Shown: piece by piece, positions 33,394 through 42,207 of the stretch
How positions within the stretch are numbered: position 1 is the stretch's first letter
Layout: each line of letters starts with the position of its first letter
Source of the DNA: Brevibacillus reuszeri
Lineage (GTDB): Bacteria > Bacillota > Bacilli > Brevibacillales > Brevibacillaceae
Direction of reading: 5' to 3'
Length of the DNA: 64,000 bases
Assembly: GCF_001187725.1 (NCBI RefSeq)
Contig: NZ_LGIQ01000017.1
Coordinates: forward strand, 342,787 to 406,786
Translations under genes and position numbers: made by a program
The notes under the pieces: model-generated
Database searches by the model: none
Told to the model about the DNA's origin: nothing
Seen by the model: only the letters and a program-made list of their open reading frames with translations

Positions 33394-34155
33394 CTACGTC
33401 CGGTATCCCAATCGCCCTGAAATCTTATTGGCAATGTCCATGATATGCTCCTGCAATTCTGCAAGCCGCTCTGTCGTCATTCTCATCGTCGGTCCGGAAA
33501 TGCTCACTGCGGCAACGACCTTGCCCGTATGCTCAAAGATCGGAGCTGCAATACAGGAAATCCCCAGCTCATTCTCTTCCAGATCATACGCAAACCCCTT
33601 GCGCTTGATTTCCTGAAGATTCTCAAGCAACTCGTTTTTATCTACAATCGTATTGATCGTATACGCCTCCATCGGCTGGCGATCAATGATTTTGGCTACT
33701 TCCGCCGACGGCAAATATGCCATGATGACTTTTCCGAAACCTGTGCAATGCATGGGTGCTCTCGTCCCCACCTTGGAATGCATGCGAAGCGTTTCATTGC
33801 CTTCCAGCTTTTCGATATAGACAACCTCGCCACGATCATAGACTACGAGATGAATCACCTCATTTGTAACATTGCCCAATTCTTTTAAAAACGGCTTTGC
33901 TTCTGTTCGCAGGTCGATTGATTCTAGCAGTGCCGAACTCAATTCGAGTACTTTATAGCCTAATTTATATTTTTCTGCATCCTGCTCTACATAGCCATGC
34001 CGAACAAATGTAGACAACATGCGGTATACCGAGGTTTTGTTCAACCCGATCTCTTTGGATATTTCTGTTACGCCGTATCCTCCCCGACGCGAGCCTAATA
34101 CTTCGAATATTTGCAAGGCCCGATCAAGAGATTTAACCAAGTTATCACTCGACAT
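33394..34155 (-). CDS. IclR-family transcriptional regulator (first copy)
   Basis: A 253-residue IclR regulator. The winged helix spans about residues 1-70 (GGYGVTEISKEIGLNKTSVY as recognition region) and the effector domain about 80-250 (GTRAPMHCTGFGKVIMAYLP, then SCIAAPIFEHTGKVVAAVSI). The sequence NELGISCIAAPI includes the conserved effector-pocket segment. It is convergent with the SDR gene and may control it or the adjacent amino-acid operons. Confidence 0.9.
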   Translation of the reverse strand: MSSDNLVKSLDRALQIFEVLGSRRGGYGVTEISKEIGLNKTSVYRMLSTFVRHGYVEQDAEKYKLGYKVLELSSALLESIDLRTEAKPFLKELGNVTNEVIHLVVYDRGEVVYIEKLEGNETLRMHSKVGTRAPMHCTGFGKVIMAYLPSAEVAKIIDRQPMEAYTINTIVDKNELLENLQEIKRKGFAYDLEENELGISCIAAPIFEHTGKVVAAVSISGPTMRMTTERLAELQEHIMDIANKISGRLGYRT

Positions 34156-34188
34156 AGTGGAGACACCCCAAATCTAGTAGTAAGAAAA

Positions 34189-34235
34189 CCTCTATCGAGG
34201 CTTCCCCAAGCGGAGCGACCGCGTTTAGCTGGGGA
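34189..34235. repeat. Short interspersed repeat, copy 1
   Basis: Begins CCTCTATCGAGG and contains GAGCGACCGCGT and a GCTGG end; the inner TTCCCCA (34202-34208) pairs with TGGGGAA (34230-34236). A second copy with the same two blocks and spacing lies at 35912-35955. Both lie just upstream of minus-strand starts. Confidence 0.6.
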
Positions 34236-34372
34236 AATTAAAAAACACAATCGGGCAAGAGTCTTTCGCTTCTGGCAAATACGAGGTAGCTTACGAGATT
34301 TTTGGCAACCTCATCTCGAATGATCAGTTTGAGGATTTCCTGACGGTTCCTGGCTATGCCTATTTGAATTAA
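34229..34372 (+). pseudogene. C-terminal remnant, malate-synthase-like
   Basis: An open stretch of 47 codons without a start ends at a TAA at 34370. The last residues read YEVAYEIFGNLISNDQFEDF and then LTVPGYAYLN, which resembles the C-terminal end of malate synthase A. An in-frame TAG lies just upstream and the repeat copy abuts it. It is probably the leftover of a deleted or rearranged gene. Confidence 0.4.
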
Positions 34373-34390
34373 TCAAGCTTTTTTCCATAC

Positions 34391-34428
34391 AAAAACCTCC
34401 ATTCTCTTCTTCGGAATGGAGGTTTTTT
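34391..34428. terminator. Terminator after second IclR gene
   Basis: AAAAACCTCCATTC pairs perfectly with GAATGGAGGTTTTT around a nine-base loop, with A and T runs on both sides. It touches the IclR stop codon at 34429 and would also stop transcription from the plus side. Confidence 0.88.
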
Positions 34429-35160
34429 CTAGGTACCGCCGATTCTTGCCGAAATCGTCGACGCCTTTTCCTTTACTTTTTCAATGAATAGCGACAATCG
34501 CTCATCCTGGACCCGAAAGCTGGGAGCATTGATTGAAATCGCGCCCACAAGCTGATTTCCGTACCCGATTATGGGAGCAGCGACAGCCATCGTGCCTTCC
34601 GTCTTTTCCGCATAACTGACAGCATAGCCGTTTTGCTTCGCCAGCGTCAACTGCTCGACGAAGGACTGCTGCTGAGCCGGTGGCAGCTGGGCACTCACGA
34701 CTCTCGTAATCTCTGTCGTCTTCCAATGCGCGAGAATCATTTTACTGGGGGCACCGATTGTGAGAGGAATCCGTTCCCCCAAATTCTCGTCAATGCGGAT
34801 TTTCAATGGACTTTCTACTTTTTCAATCGGAATTGAATCGTTTCCTGCTGGTATGTTGAGAAAGATACTCTCTTCTACCTCTACTGCCAGCTCCTCCATG
34901 TAAGGCCTCGCCACGGAGCGCAAGTTCAGCTTCTCATGCAGCAGGAATCCGATTTCCATCCATGTATACCCTGCCTTGTAATGCTTCGTGACGGGTTCCT
35001 GCTCGACCAATCCGTAGTGGATCATCGATTCGAGAAAACGGTGGAGCGTACTGATGGGCAGGCCGGTTGCGTCAACTAGCTCCGATATGGGCCAAGCAGG
35101 TTTCTCGTCTGAAATCAGTACCCGAATGATTTTCATCGTCCGCTCGATAGATTGAACCAT
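34429..35160 (-). CDS. IclR-family transcriptional regulator (second copy)
   Basis: A 243-residue IclR regulator with the N-terminal winged helix KPAWPISELVDATGLPISTL and an effector domain containing GTMAVAAPIIGYGNQLVGAI. It is only moderately similar to the IclR at 33394. It follows the ABC permease gene by 25 bases and is the last gene of the amino-acid transport operon, so it probably senses the imported compound or its product. Confidence 0.9.
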   Translation of the reverse strand: MVQSIERTMKIIRVLISDEKPAWPISELVDATGLPISTLHRFLESMIHYGLVEQEPVTKHYKAGYTWMEIGFLLHEKLNLRSVARPYMEELAVEVEESIFLNIPAGNDSIPIEKVESPLKIRIDENLGERIPLTIGAPSKMILAHWKTTEITRVVSAQLPPAQQQSFVEQLTLAKQNGYAVSYAEKTEGTMAVAAPIIGYGNQLVGAISINAPSFRVQDERLSLFIEKVKEKASTISARIGGT

Positions 35161-35185
35161 AGTCTCCCGCCTCTACAAAAATGCT

Positions 35186-35872
35186 TTACGCAGACACGCT
35201 GCTATCATTTGCCGTCTGCTTTTTTGTCTTTTTCCCATTGGACAGCTTGCCTTCCAGTCTATTCACAAAGTAGGTGAAGATCATGATCAGGATCAAGTAA
35301 TATAGACCAACGACCATGTATGTGTCCAATTGACGATAGTTGGACGCCGCTTCGCTAAGCGCTGTCCCCCACAAATCCTGCATCCCTACATAGGCTACGA
35401 GCGAAGAGTCCTTGAGTCCGATAATAAACTGGTTGCCCAAGGCAGGAATCGCTCGGCGAAATGCTTGCGGCAGAACAATTCGGCGCATCGCCAGCGGATA
35501 GGACATCCCCAAGGAACGAGAGGCCTCCATCTGCCCACGATCAATCGATTGGATCGCCCCGCGGAAAATTTCTGCAATATAGGCTCCGTTGTGAACCGCG
35601 AGTGCCAGTGCCCCTGCCCAAAAATTAGAGAGTGTGATCAGGTTGGCAATCCCGAAATACAATATCGCAATTTGTACGATCAAAGGGGTTCCGCGAATGA
35701 CCGTAATGTATGTGTGTGCGAAGTAGTTTAATGGCTTGGAGCTTGAGATACGGAAAAAGGCAATGATCAGACCAACGATACAGCCAAGCACGAGGGCAAC
35801 TGCCGTCAGCTGGAGCGTGAGCCACGCCGCTTTTAGAAAAAGAGGATAGCTGGATACTAAAATATCAACCAC
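35186..35872 (-). CDS. Polar amino-acid ABC transporter permease (HisM/GlnP type)
   Basis: A 228-residue membrane protein with about five hydrophobic helices. It has the TLQLTAVALVLGCIVGLIIA segment typical of this family and the EAA loop EASRSLGMSYPLAMRRIVLP near residue 135 that contacts the ATPase. The C-terminus is a lysine-rich tail. It works with the ATPase and lipoprotein encoded upstream. The ligand is probably a polar amino acid or related compound. Confidence 0.92.
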   Translation of the reverse strand: MVDILVSSYPLFLKAAWLTLQLTAVALVLGCIVGLIIAFFRISSSKPLNYFAHTYITVIRGTPLIVQIAILYFGIANLITLSNFWAGALALAVHNGAYIAEIFRGAIQSIDRGQMEASRSLGMSYPLAMRRIVLPQAFRRAIPALGNQFIIGLKDSSLVAYVGMQDLWGTALSEAASNYRQLDTYMVVGLYYLILIMIFTYFVNRLEGKLSNGKKTKKQTANDSSVSA

Positions 35873-35911
35873 GTAAGATCACTCCTCGCATGAAGTAAAA
35901 CAACCACTATA

Positions 35912-35955
35912 CCTCTATCGAGGCCTGCTCAGGGGTGAGCGACCGCGTCTGCTGG
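35912..35955. repeat. Short interspersed repeat, copy 2
   Basis: Same element as at 34189-34235: CCTCTATCGAGG, then GAGCGACCGCGT and GCTGG at matching spacing, with a diverged middle. It lies between the lipoprotein and permease genes. Confidence 0.6.
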
Positions 35956-35962
35956 AAAAAGG

Positions 35963-35985
35963 GGGGCGTCCTGTCCGGACACCCC
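35963..35985 (-). other. Intercistronic hairpin after the lipoprotein gene
   Basis: GGGGCGTCC and GGACACCCC form a nine-pair stem with one mismatch and a five-base loop, ten bases after the lipoprotein stop. GC-rich hairpins in this place often stabilise the upstream mRNA so that the binding protein outnumbers the permease. Confidence 0.55.
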
Positions 35986-35995
35986 GCAACCTCGG

Positions 35996-36799
35996 TTACT
36001 GTTTTTGCAAAATGTCGCGACCAAACCATTTTTCGCTGATTTTTGCGTACGTACCGTCTTTTACGATTTCATCCAACGCTTTGTTGATGCGCTCTACCGA
36101 TTCTTTGTCATCCTTGCGAACGGCAATCGCTTGCTCGTCAAAGCTCAGCGGCTCACCTACGTCTTTTACTTTTCCAGCGCCTTCTTTAATAAAGCGCAAG
36201 CCTACTACCTGGTCCGTAATAACCGCATCGAGACGACCTGTTGGCAAATCGAGCAGTGCCGTGATGTCACTGTCGTACTGTGTGATTTTATCTTCATCGG
36301 TCAGCTTTTTCGCCCAATCCAAGTAGTTGGATGCTTTCACAACACCGATTTTTTTGCCTTTCAGATCCTCTTTGGATTTGATCGTGGTATTGTCTTCATT
36401 CACAAAAATTTGGGAGCCGGAGCGATAGTACGGGTTCGTAAAGGCAACGGCTTTTTGACGCTCCTCCGTCACTGTCAAACTACCGATGATCGAATCGTAT
36501 TTGTTGGAATTCAAGCCTTGGATAATCGTTTCGAATGGGTTCGTGATTGGCACTGCGGTCATTCCCATTTTTTCTGCCAGGGCTTGTCCGATTTCTACGT
36601 CAAAGCCAGTGAGCGTACCATTTTCTTTAAAGCTAAACGGCTTATACACACCGCTCATGGCATAGGTAAATTCTTTCTTTCCACCAGATCCTCCAGCCGC
36701 AGGTGCGCTGCCGCTACCTGAGCCACATGCCGACAACAGGAGTGAGCCTAGCAAAACGGTAGACAGCAAAGCTCCAGACCACATTGAACGTTTTTTCAT
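35996..36799 (-). CDS. Polar amino-acid ABC substrate-binding lipoprotein
   Basis: A 267-residue SBP_bac_3 protein from the ATG at 36799 (GGGGGA upstream). The signal ends in the lipobox LLSAC near residue 25. The binding domain has FTYAMSGVYKPFSFKENGTL and DVEIGQALAEKMGM, then the usual GSLTVTEERQKAVAFTNPYY strand. The ligand arginine position is occupied by TEERQK. Ligand likely a small amino acid such as glutamine or a cyclised derivative. Confidence 0.92.
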   Translation of the reverse strand: MKKRSMWSGALLSTVLLGSLLLSACGSGSGSAPAAGGSGGKKEFTYAMSGVYKPFSFKENGTLTGFDVEIGQALAEKMGMTAVPITNPFETIIQGLNSNKYDSIIGSLTVTEERQKAVAFTNPYYRSGSQIFVNEDNTTIKSKEDLKGKKIGVVKASNYLDWAKKLTDEDKITQYDSDITALLDLPTGRLDAVITDQVVGLRFIKEGAGKVKDVGEPLSFDEQAIAVRKDDKESVERINKALDEIVKDGTYAKISEKWFGRDILQKQ

Positions 36800-36834
36800 T
36801 TGAAATTCCCCCAATTTTTCTGTTTGTGTTTTAT

Positions 36835-37557
36835 TTAGCGAATGCTTCCCAAAAATTGCTTTGTCCGCTCGTTCTGCGGATTTTCAAAGAATGTCTTGGG
36901 CGGCCCTTGCTCCAAAATAACCCCGTTGTCCATGAATACTGCCCGATCCGCTACCTCCCGCGCAAAGCCCATTTCATGGGTCACCACAATCATGGTCATC
37001 CCTTCCTGAGCAAGCTGCTTCATAACCTGCAGCACTTCTCCAACGAGCTCAGGGTCGAGAGCGGATGTAGGCTCATCGAACAACAGTACCTTTGGTTTCA
37101 TCGCCAACGCTCTGGCAATCGCTACCCGTTGCTTTTGTCCACCGGAGAGCATGTCGGGATACACATCTGCTTTGTCCTGCAAATTTACTTTTTTCAATAA
37201 TTCGAGACCCAGTGCTTTGGCTTCTGCTGGATTCATCTTTTTGACATGAATCGGAGCCTCGATAACGTTTTCCAATGCCGTTTTATGTGGGAACAGGTTG
37301 AAATGCTGAAAAACCATACCCACCTCTTCGCGAAAGTGGTTCAAGTTTGTCTTTTGTGGGTCAATCTGCTTGCCGCCTACCCAAATTTCACCTTCGTTAT
37401 ATACTTCCAGAAAATTCAAACATCGCAATAATGTACTTTTCCCGGAGCCACTCGCCCCGAGCAATACGACTACTTCTTGTTCTTTTACTTCAAGCGTCAC
37501 GCCTTTGAGTACCGTTAACGCCCCAAAAGACTTCACAAGCTGCTTAACCTGAATCAT
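36835..37557 (-). CDS. Polar amino-acid ABC transporter ATP-binding protein (GlnQ/HisP type)
   Basis: A 240-residue ATPase with Walker A GASGSGKST near residue 33, signature LSGGQKQRVAIARALAMK near 133 and Walker B VLLFDEPTSALDPE. It is the first gene of a four-gene operon (ATPase, lipoprotein, permease, IclR). GGGGGATAGCAGG precedes the ATG. The operon's promoter must lie in the AT-rich gap above 37557. Confidence 0.94.
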   Translation of the reverse strand: MIQVKQLVKSFGALTVLKGVTLEVKEQEVVVLLGASGSGKSTLLRCLNFLEVYNEGEIWVGGKQIDPQKTNLNHFREEVGMVFQHFNLFPHKTALENVIEAPIHVKKMNPAEAKALGLELLKKVNLQDKADVYPDMLSGGQKQRVAIARALAMKPKVLLFDEPTSALDPELVGEVLQVMKQLAQEGMTMIVVTHEMGFAREVADRAVFMDNGVILEQGPPKTFFENPQNERTKQFLGSIR

Positions 37558-37599
37558 CCTGCTATCCCCCTATCTCTTCGCCACGGGATGACTTGCTGT

Positions 37600-37618
37600 T
37601 TTTCCGATATTCGGAAAA
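37600..37618. promoter_or_regulatory. Perfect inverted repeat upstream of the amino-acid ABC operon
   Basis: TTTTCCGA-TAT-TCGGAAAA, an 8+3+8 palindrome 43 bases before the ATPase start. It could be the operator of the operon's own IclR regulator. The 357-base gap 37558-37914 is otherwise very AT-rich and holds no gene that I can see. Confidence 0.55.
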
Positions 37619-37852
37619 CTTTTCTGATTTAAATTATAATTATATTTTTTCAGATATTCAAGAAAATTTTTATTTATTCATTCATTAAAAATATGCTGAT
37701 CGGAAATAAGCTTGGAATTACGGGGGAAAAACGGGTGGTTGGTCAGTGTTCTTTGGGAGTGTCGTAGATTCAAAGTTCTGACAATGAGTGATTATGCAGT
37801 TTCCGGTGCTGGATGCACCTCACGCCTGCTAAGAAAACAAAAACAAGACATT

Positions 37853-37890
37853 AAAAAACGACCACTTGGCATAACGCCGTGGTCGCTTTT
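37853..37890 (-). terminator. Terminator after the FUSC-type gene
   Basis: CGACCAC pairs with GTGGTCG across a 14-base loop; on the minus strand GTGGTCG is followed by TTTTTT. It lies 24 bases past the stop at 37915. Confidence 0.8.
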
Positions 37891-37914
37891 CCTCACGCAC
37901 AATTGCAGCTTTTC

Positions 37915-38967
37915 CTAGCCTTTGGCTGTTCTCGGTTGCTTTTTCCCTGTTTTTTCGTCGCTGGTTTTGCCCAGCTCATGCTTGATGAATAAATAACGTT
38001 CGATCTCTCTTAGCAAATAAAACAGGGATGCTCTTGTTTCAAACTCTTCCCGTGTTTGCGGCAGGTCGGTTTCTTTGATCTCCTTGCGCATATCCCGCAG
38101 CTGGTCGATAAAGCGGTAAGCGGTATTGCCGGGGTGTACGGAATCACTGATCCGTTCGAGAAAATCCGCGATGTGAAGCCCCTGCGGCACCTGGGTATTA
38201 AGCGAGGAGACGATCGGCATCATCCGCTCCAATAGCTCAAACTGCTTCTCGCGCATGATGAAGTACTGGTAGTACGAATCATCGCGACGTCCCAAGCGAT
38301 TGTCGACATCGCGCGATGCCAGACGAATGGCTTTTTCCAAAAGTCCGGGAGCCTCGATCATTTCCCTCCCGTCCCAATCGCTTTCGCCATGGCGCAAATA
38401 ATAGCAAAACTCCCGCAAAATTTTAATAAACAGCTTTTCCACCTGTCCCTGCATGGCTTGCAGCTCTTTATCCAGGCTTGGCATGTACAAATTTACGACC
38501 AAAGCGACGCCGACACCCACGACGAGCAATGCGACTTCGTTTGCGATCAGTGCTGCATCCATTCTTTGCGTGGAATACAAATGCATGAGCACAACGATGC
38601 TTGTGACGAAGCCTTCCTGAATTTTAAACCAGACCGCGAGCGGCATGAAAATCAGAATCTCAATCAGGATGGCCAGCGGGGTAAAGCCAAGCACGAGAAA
38701 CAAGCCCATCCCTAAGACCAAGCCCAAAAAGCTTGCCAAGATCCGATTCCATGCGGTCCGAAACGATTGCTTTACCGTTACCTGAATGCACAGGATCGTA
38801 ATAATGCCAGCAGAGGCAGGGAACATCAGATCCAGCTGCTGGGCGAGTAAGATCGAAATTGCTGTTCCGATCGCTGTTTTTAGTGTGCGATAACCAATTT
38901 TAAATTTGAGCCAATTCAGTCCTGTTCCCCTCCATGCTGCAAAAGCGGCTTTACAGTGTTTTGCCAC
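37915..38967 (-). CDS. FUSC/aromatic acid exporter family membrane protein
   Basis: A protein of up to 350 residues. The N-terminal half has four to six helices (IGTAISILLAQQLDLMFPAS, LGLVLGMGLFLVLGFTPLAI) of the ArAE_1/FUSC type. The C-terminal half is a soluble helical domain rich in Arg/Glu, as in Bacillus YgaE/YqjA-like proteins. Start is uncertain: a GTG at 38967 has no ribosome site and overlaps the previous gene by 17 bases, whereas a CTG at 38919 lies six bases after GGAGGGG. Function in efflux of aromatic acids is only inferred from family. Confidence 0.8.
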   Translation of the reverse strand: MAKHCKAAFAAWRGTGLNWLKFKIGYRTLKTAIGTAISILLAQQLDLMFPASAGIITILCIQVTVKQSFRTAWNRILASFLGLVLGMGLFLVLGFTPLAILIEILIFMPLAVWFKIQEGFVTSIVVLMHLYSTQRMDAALIANEVALLVVGVGVALVVNLYMPSLDKELQAMQGQVEKLFIKILREFCYYLRHGESDWDGREMIEAPGLLEKAIRLASRDVDNRLGRRDDSYYQYFIMREKQFELLERMMPIVSSLNTQVPQGLHIADFLERISDSVHPGNTAYRFIDQLRDMRKEIKETDLPQTREEFETRASLFYLLREIERYLFIKHELGKTSDEKTGKKQPRTAKG

Positions 38968-39361
38968 AGCTCGGGCAATATTGATACCCCGCTTTTACTC
39001 GTTCTCCGCAGTATGGACAAAAAGCCTTCTGTACAGTAGTTTCCTCTGTCTGTTCAACTCCCGATGATTGCTGTCCGAATCTACGGTTTAGGGGATCGCC
39101 TTCTTCATTGGATTCCGTAATATCAAACAAGGACATTCTTTCCTTGGAAGTCGCGTTCTTGTAATGATAAATCGTCTGGAAAATGCCAATTCCCACAAAA
39201 ATAATTCCAAACAACGGAAAAATCGTTCCGACAAGCGGAAATGGAGCATCTCTCGTCATAGAAAACGCCATAATTGTCCAAAAAATCCCGAATACGACCA
39301 TGCCAAGACTTCCAGCAGCCCCCATCGCAGACGGTCCGCGACCTGGCTTGATACTTTTCAT
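38951..39361 (-). CDS. Zinc-ribbon membrane protein of unknown function
   Basis: About 136 residues from an ATG at 39361 preceded by GGAGGTG. Two hydrophobic helices (GMVVFGIFWTIMAFSM, LFGIIFVGIGIFQTIYHY) lead to a linker and a C-terminal double-CxxC zinc ribbon, CPYCGERVKAGYQYCPSCGK. This layout is common in small Bacillales membrane proteins of unknown role. Its stop overlaps the possible start of the FUSC-type gene. Confidence 0.75.
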   Translation of the reverse strand: MKSIKPGRGPSAMGAAGSLGMVVFGIFWTIMAFSMTRDAPFPLVGTIFPLFGIIFVGIGIFQTIYHYKNATSKERMSLFDITESNEEGDPLNRRFGQQSSGVEQTEETTVQKAFCPYCGERVKAGYQYCPSCGKTL

Positions 39362-39452
39362 CCGAAGCACCTCCACCTAAATCTTACCCTAAAAATGGTT
39401 GGGTCACAAACAGAAGCACCCGTTCATAAGACTCTTTTTTGCCCTTGCTGCG

Positions 39453-39731
39453 TTACGCTGCCGTATCCATTTTTTGTGACGTTCTCACGGTTGCTGCAAA
39501 AAACTGTACAACCATAGCTACCAAGTTTATCACGATCAGCCCAATCACGGCGAACAAAAAATCTCCTGTCACATCTTGAATCCATCCGAGCATAATCGGA
39601 CCTGCTGCACTCATCACATAGCCGACAGATTGATTCATCGCCGTCCATGACGCGGCCTCTGCCCCGCTAGTCGTTGCATCCATCGGAAGCAGTAAATTCG
39701 CCGGGATCTGCACGATCTCAAAAATAGTCAA
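39453..39731 (-). pseudogene. C-terminal remnant of an MFS transporter (CynX/NimT-like)
   Basis: A 92-codon frame whose sequence (SGAEAASWTAMNQSVGYVMS, then AAGPIMLGWIQDVTGDFLFA) matches the last three or four helices of CynX-type major facilitator proteins. These are normally about 400 residues with twelve helices. No upstream N-terminal part is present in 39732-39893, and the start Met has no ribosome site. It is therefore a truncated, probably dead gene. Confidence 0.7.
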
Positions 39732-39833
39732 ATCTGTCCCATGCGGTTTAGAGGTTCATCGAAACGATGGTAGAAAAACTCAAGATGTAAACAATGCCTG
39801 GTTCACCCAAGTAGCTGGCAGAAAGACAAAGAA

Positions 39834-39882
39834 AGGGGCTGCCTTTCAAAAGTCAAACGCTCCGACTTTTGTGGCAGCCCCT
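39834..39882 (-). terminator. Nested terminator after the SLH gene
   Basis: AGGGGCTGCC pairs with GGCAGCCCCT, and inside it AAAAGTC pairs with GACTTTT. Read on the minus strand the stem is followed by TTCTTTG. It starts 12 bases beyond the stop codon at 39894. Confidence 0.8.
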
Positions 39883-39893
39883 CGTGAAAAGCT

Positions 39894-42143
39894 CTATTTC
39901 TTTTGCGTTTGCTCATACATAGTTTGTACCAGATCTGCTACCTCTGCTCGCGTTAGGGATTCATTCGGGCTAAAGGCAGCTTGCGATTTACCTGCCAGGA
40001 TTCCTTGTGCATTCACCAGTGCTACTGCCGGAACCTGTTTTTTCTGCAGGTCCGTGTAAGGCGTGACGAATATGTCCGTTTTCTCTAACAGGCTTCCGTA
40101 TCCAAGCAGACGGGCAAGCATCTCAGCTGCCTCAATCCGCGTAATGGCGCGATCAGGGTTGAACGTCTTGCCTTCCTTGGCGATAATGCGGTGTTGAATC
40201 GCTTTTTGAATCGCTGGATAGTACGCGTTTTTCATATCTACATCTGTGAACTGATAAGTCTGATCCTCTTCGCCCTCATAGAACATGCCCAAATTCCGGA
40301 ATTCATAACGATTTGTCAATCCCGTCAAGATTTGGGCCATTTCCCCGCGCGTCACTTCTTTATCCGGCTCCAGCTTTCCATCCCGGACCGATAGCAGGTC
40401 CATACGTACGGCAAATTCAAGCGCTGTTTTTTGAGGATGCTCGTCGATGTCTTGGGGTTGCCGATTTTTTTCAGCCTCCGCATAGCTGACCCATTGTCCC
40501 GAAACCGCGTCCACTACACCTTCATCTCCTACGTAACGATAGATGAGGAGTGGCTCCATTGGCTGGGAAGGGAACCCGTAGCTGCTATATTGCGGTTGGT
40601 AATAGGTAAGCATGAACTCTTTTTGCTTTTGCATGATTTGGTTGGCCTCTGTATGATCGACTGTTGCTTTGGTTGGTTTTTCCGTAGCGTATACAGGCAA
40701 TCCGTCCCAAGGAGCTCTGACGCCCTCTGCTTCCCCTGTTTCAGGATCGACGATTACCTCTGTGTACATGCTTTGAATCGTAACTCCATCCTTTAACCAA
40801 CCAAAACGGACTGCGTACGATTCTCCACGCTCGATCAGCTGCTTCTGCTCTTCTTCCGTAGGTGCCGGCAAAAGGTACATTTCGCCCAATCTGTCATCGT
40901 ACAGCATTTTCACAAGCTGGATTGCACTTGTCTCTGCTTTGCTCCATGGTACGACTGTGGTGAACTTTCGCCCCCGCTCTCTGAATCGTGCTCCTTCTCT
41001 TGCTTCGTATCCCATCAATTCACCACGGTCACCGATTGTAAGCTCTACGCGCTCCTCTGAATCCGTTTTCGATTGCAGTGGGGTAAAGGAGAAATCCCAG
41101 TTCTGTCTTCGAATCCCGTCTGGGCCAGAGCTAGCTCCACTCCCATAGTTCCCTTCAAAGCGATAGCTGCCCGGGAACTTTTTGATGAGCTGCTCAGCAA
41201 TCTTTTGCGCCTCCTCCTTGGTAATGATCCGTTCTTCTCCCTTACTTTTCGCGATAGTCGTTCCGAGTGGCTGGATCTTTCTTTCCACAGCCTCAGTCCC
41301 TACCGCATTTACGACCTTGCCACTTAGCGCATCTACAAACTGCGGATCATTTTCCTCAAAACGGTAAACCAGCATATACGGATCAGAGCTTGAATCCCCG
41401 CCTCGTAAAGCCTCTCTTTGGTTCACAAATAGCAGAGAAGGCTTCGTTTGCTGCATTAAAAGCTTTTTCCCCTCTTCGGCAGAAATCATTTGTGTCGCCG
41501 CAGGGAGCTTGCCATCATACCATTCTCGTGAAAAGAAAGTAAGCTGTCCCTCTTGGTCAAGAACGATTTGAAACCCGTTCTCCAGAAAAGGAATCTCGTT
41601 TTCCATCCGGGTAAAGGAGAAGAGATGGATAGACTGCTGCGGGTTAAAGTAAGAATATAACGGTCCGTATTCATTCGGCTTGGACAGATTTTGTCGCTCT
41701 TCCGAAGTAGTGACCCGTTGTAAAAACTCCTCCGCTATGCTTTGTGCCTGTTCTGCTGAAAGCTTTTTTTGTGAAGCAGTCGTATTGACTCCGTCCCGAT
41801 AGTAGGAATATTGCAGCAATTTACCGGAAGCGGCATCGATTGTAGCCGTGATTCGGTTCGATTTTGTGTCTTCCCAAGCGATTCGCCAAGACGACGTTCC
41901 GGTAAAAGGATCGCGTTTGGCATCCAGAAAGCTAGCTCGGTCCAATTTATAATCTGTAGGGATGGTGACCCATTTCTTGGCTGCCTGGATCGCTTCCTCC
42001 TGTGAAATGCTTTTGGTTTGTTCTTCGGCTGCGTACGTGACCTGTGCTCCTCCACTCATACCAATCGTAGTGAGTACGGATGTTAGCAAAATGGAGGTAG
42101 ATACTCCCATCGCCACTCCCCATGATTGTCCCCGTTTTAGCAC
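39894..42143 (-). CDS. Cell-surface YcdB/YcdC-domain protein with C-terminal SLH repeats
   Basis: A 749-residue exported protein. The signal peptide (MLKRGQSWGVAMGVSTSILL, cleaved after TYAA near residue 39) is followed by four or five PepSY/YcdB-type alpha-beta units (ISQEEAIQAAKKWV, LSAEQAQSIAEEFLQRV, ITKEEAQKIAEQLIKKF, VDHTEANQIMQKQ). The C-terminus from about 565 holds three S-layer-homology repeats (TALEFAVRMDLLSVRDGKLE, KEVTRGEMAQILTGL, RAITRIEAAEMLARLLG). It should be anchored to pyruvylated wall polymer. PepSY units often restrain proteases, but no catalytic domain is seen. Confidence 0.87.
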   Translation of the reverse strand: MLKRGQSWGVAMGVSTSILLTSVLTTIGMSGGAQVTYAAEEQTKSISQEEAIQAAKKWVTIPTDYKLDRASFLDAKRDPFTGTSSWRIAWEDTKSNRITATIDAASGKLLQYSYYRDGVNTTASQKKLSAEQAQSIAEEFLQRVTTSEERQNLSKPNEYGPLYSYFNPQQSIHLFSFTRMENEIPFLENGFQIVLDQEGQLTFFSREWYDGKLPAATQMISAEEGKKLLMQQTKPSLLFVNQREALRGGDSSSDPYMLVYRFEENDPQFVDALSGKVVNAVGTEAVERKIQPLGTTIAKSKGEERIITKEEAQKIAEQLIKKFPGSYRFEGNYGSGASSGPDGIRRQNWDFSFTPLQSKTDSEERVELTIGDRGELMGYEAREGARFRERGRKFTTVVPWSKAETSAIQLVKMLYDDRLGEMYLLPAPTEEEQKQLIERGESYAVRFGWLKDGVTIQSMYTEVIVDPETGEAEGVRAPWDGLPVYATEKPTKATVDHTEANQIMQKQKEFMLTYYQPQYSSYGFPSQPMEPLLIYRYVGDEGVVDAVSGQWVSYAEAEKNRQPQDIDEHPQKTALEFAVRMDLLSVRDGKLEPDKEVTRGEMAQILTGLTNRYEFRNLGMFYEGEEDQTYQFTDVDMKNAYYPAIQKAIQHRIIAKEGKTFNPDRAITRIEAAEMLARLLGYGSLLEKTDIFVTPYTDLQKKQVPAVALVNAQGILAGKSQAAFSPNESLTRAEVADLVQTMYEQTQKK

Positions 42144-42207
42144 GGTAAAACCACTCCTTTCGATATACAGACTTGTCCCATTTTACCATTGATCTGGAAA
42201 TTACAGC

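Noticed and set aside
37600..37618. CodY box
   Set aside because: The best alignment to AATTTTCWGAAAATT has about four mismatches, and the site is better described as a perfect palindrome of another type.
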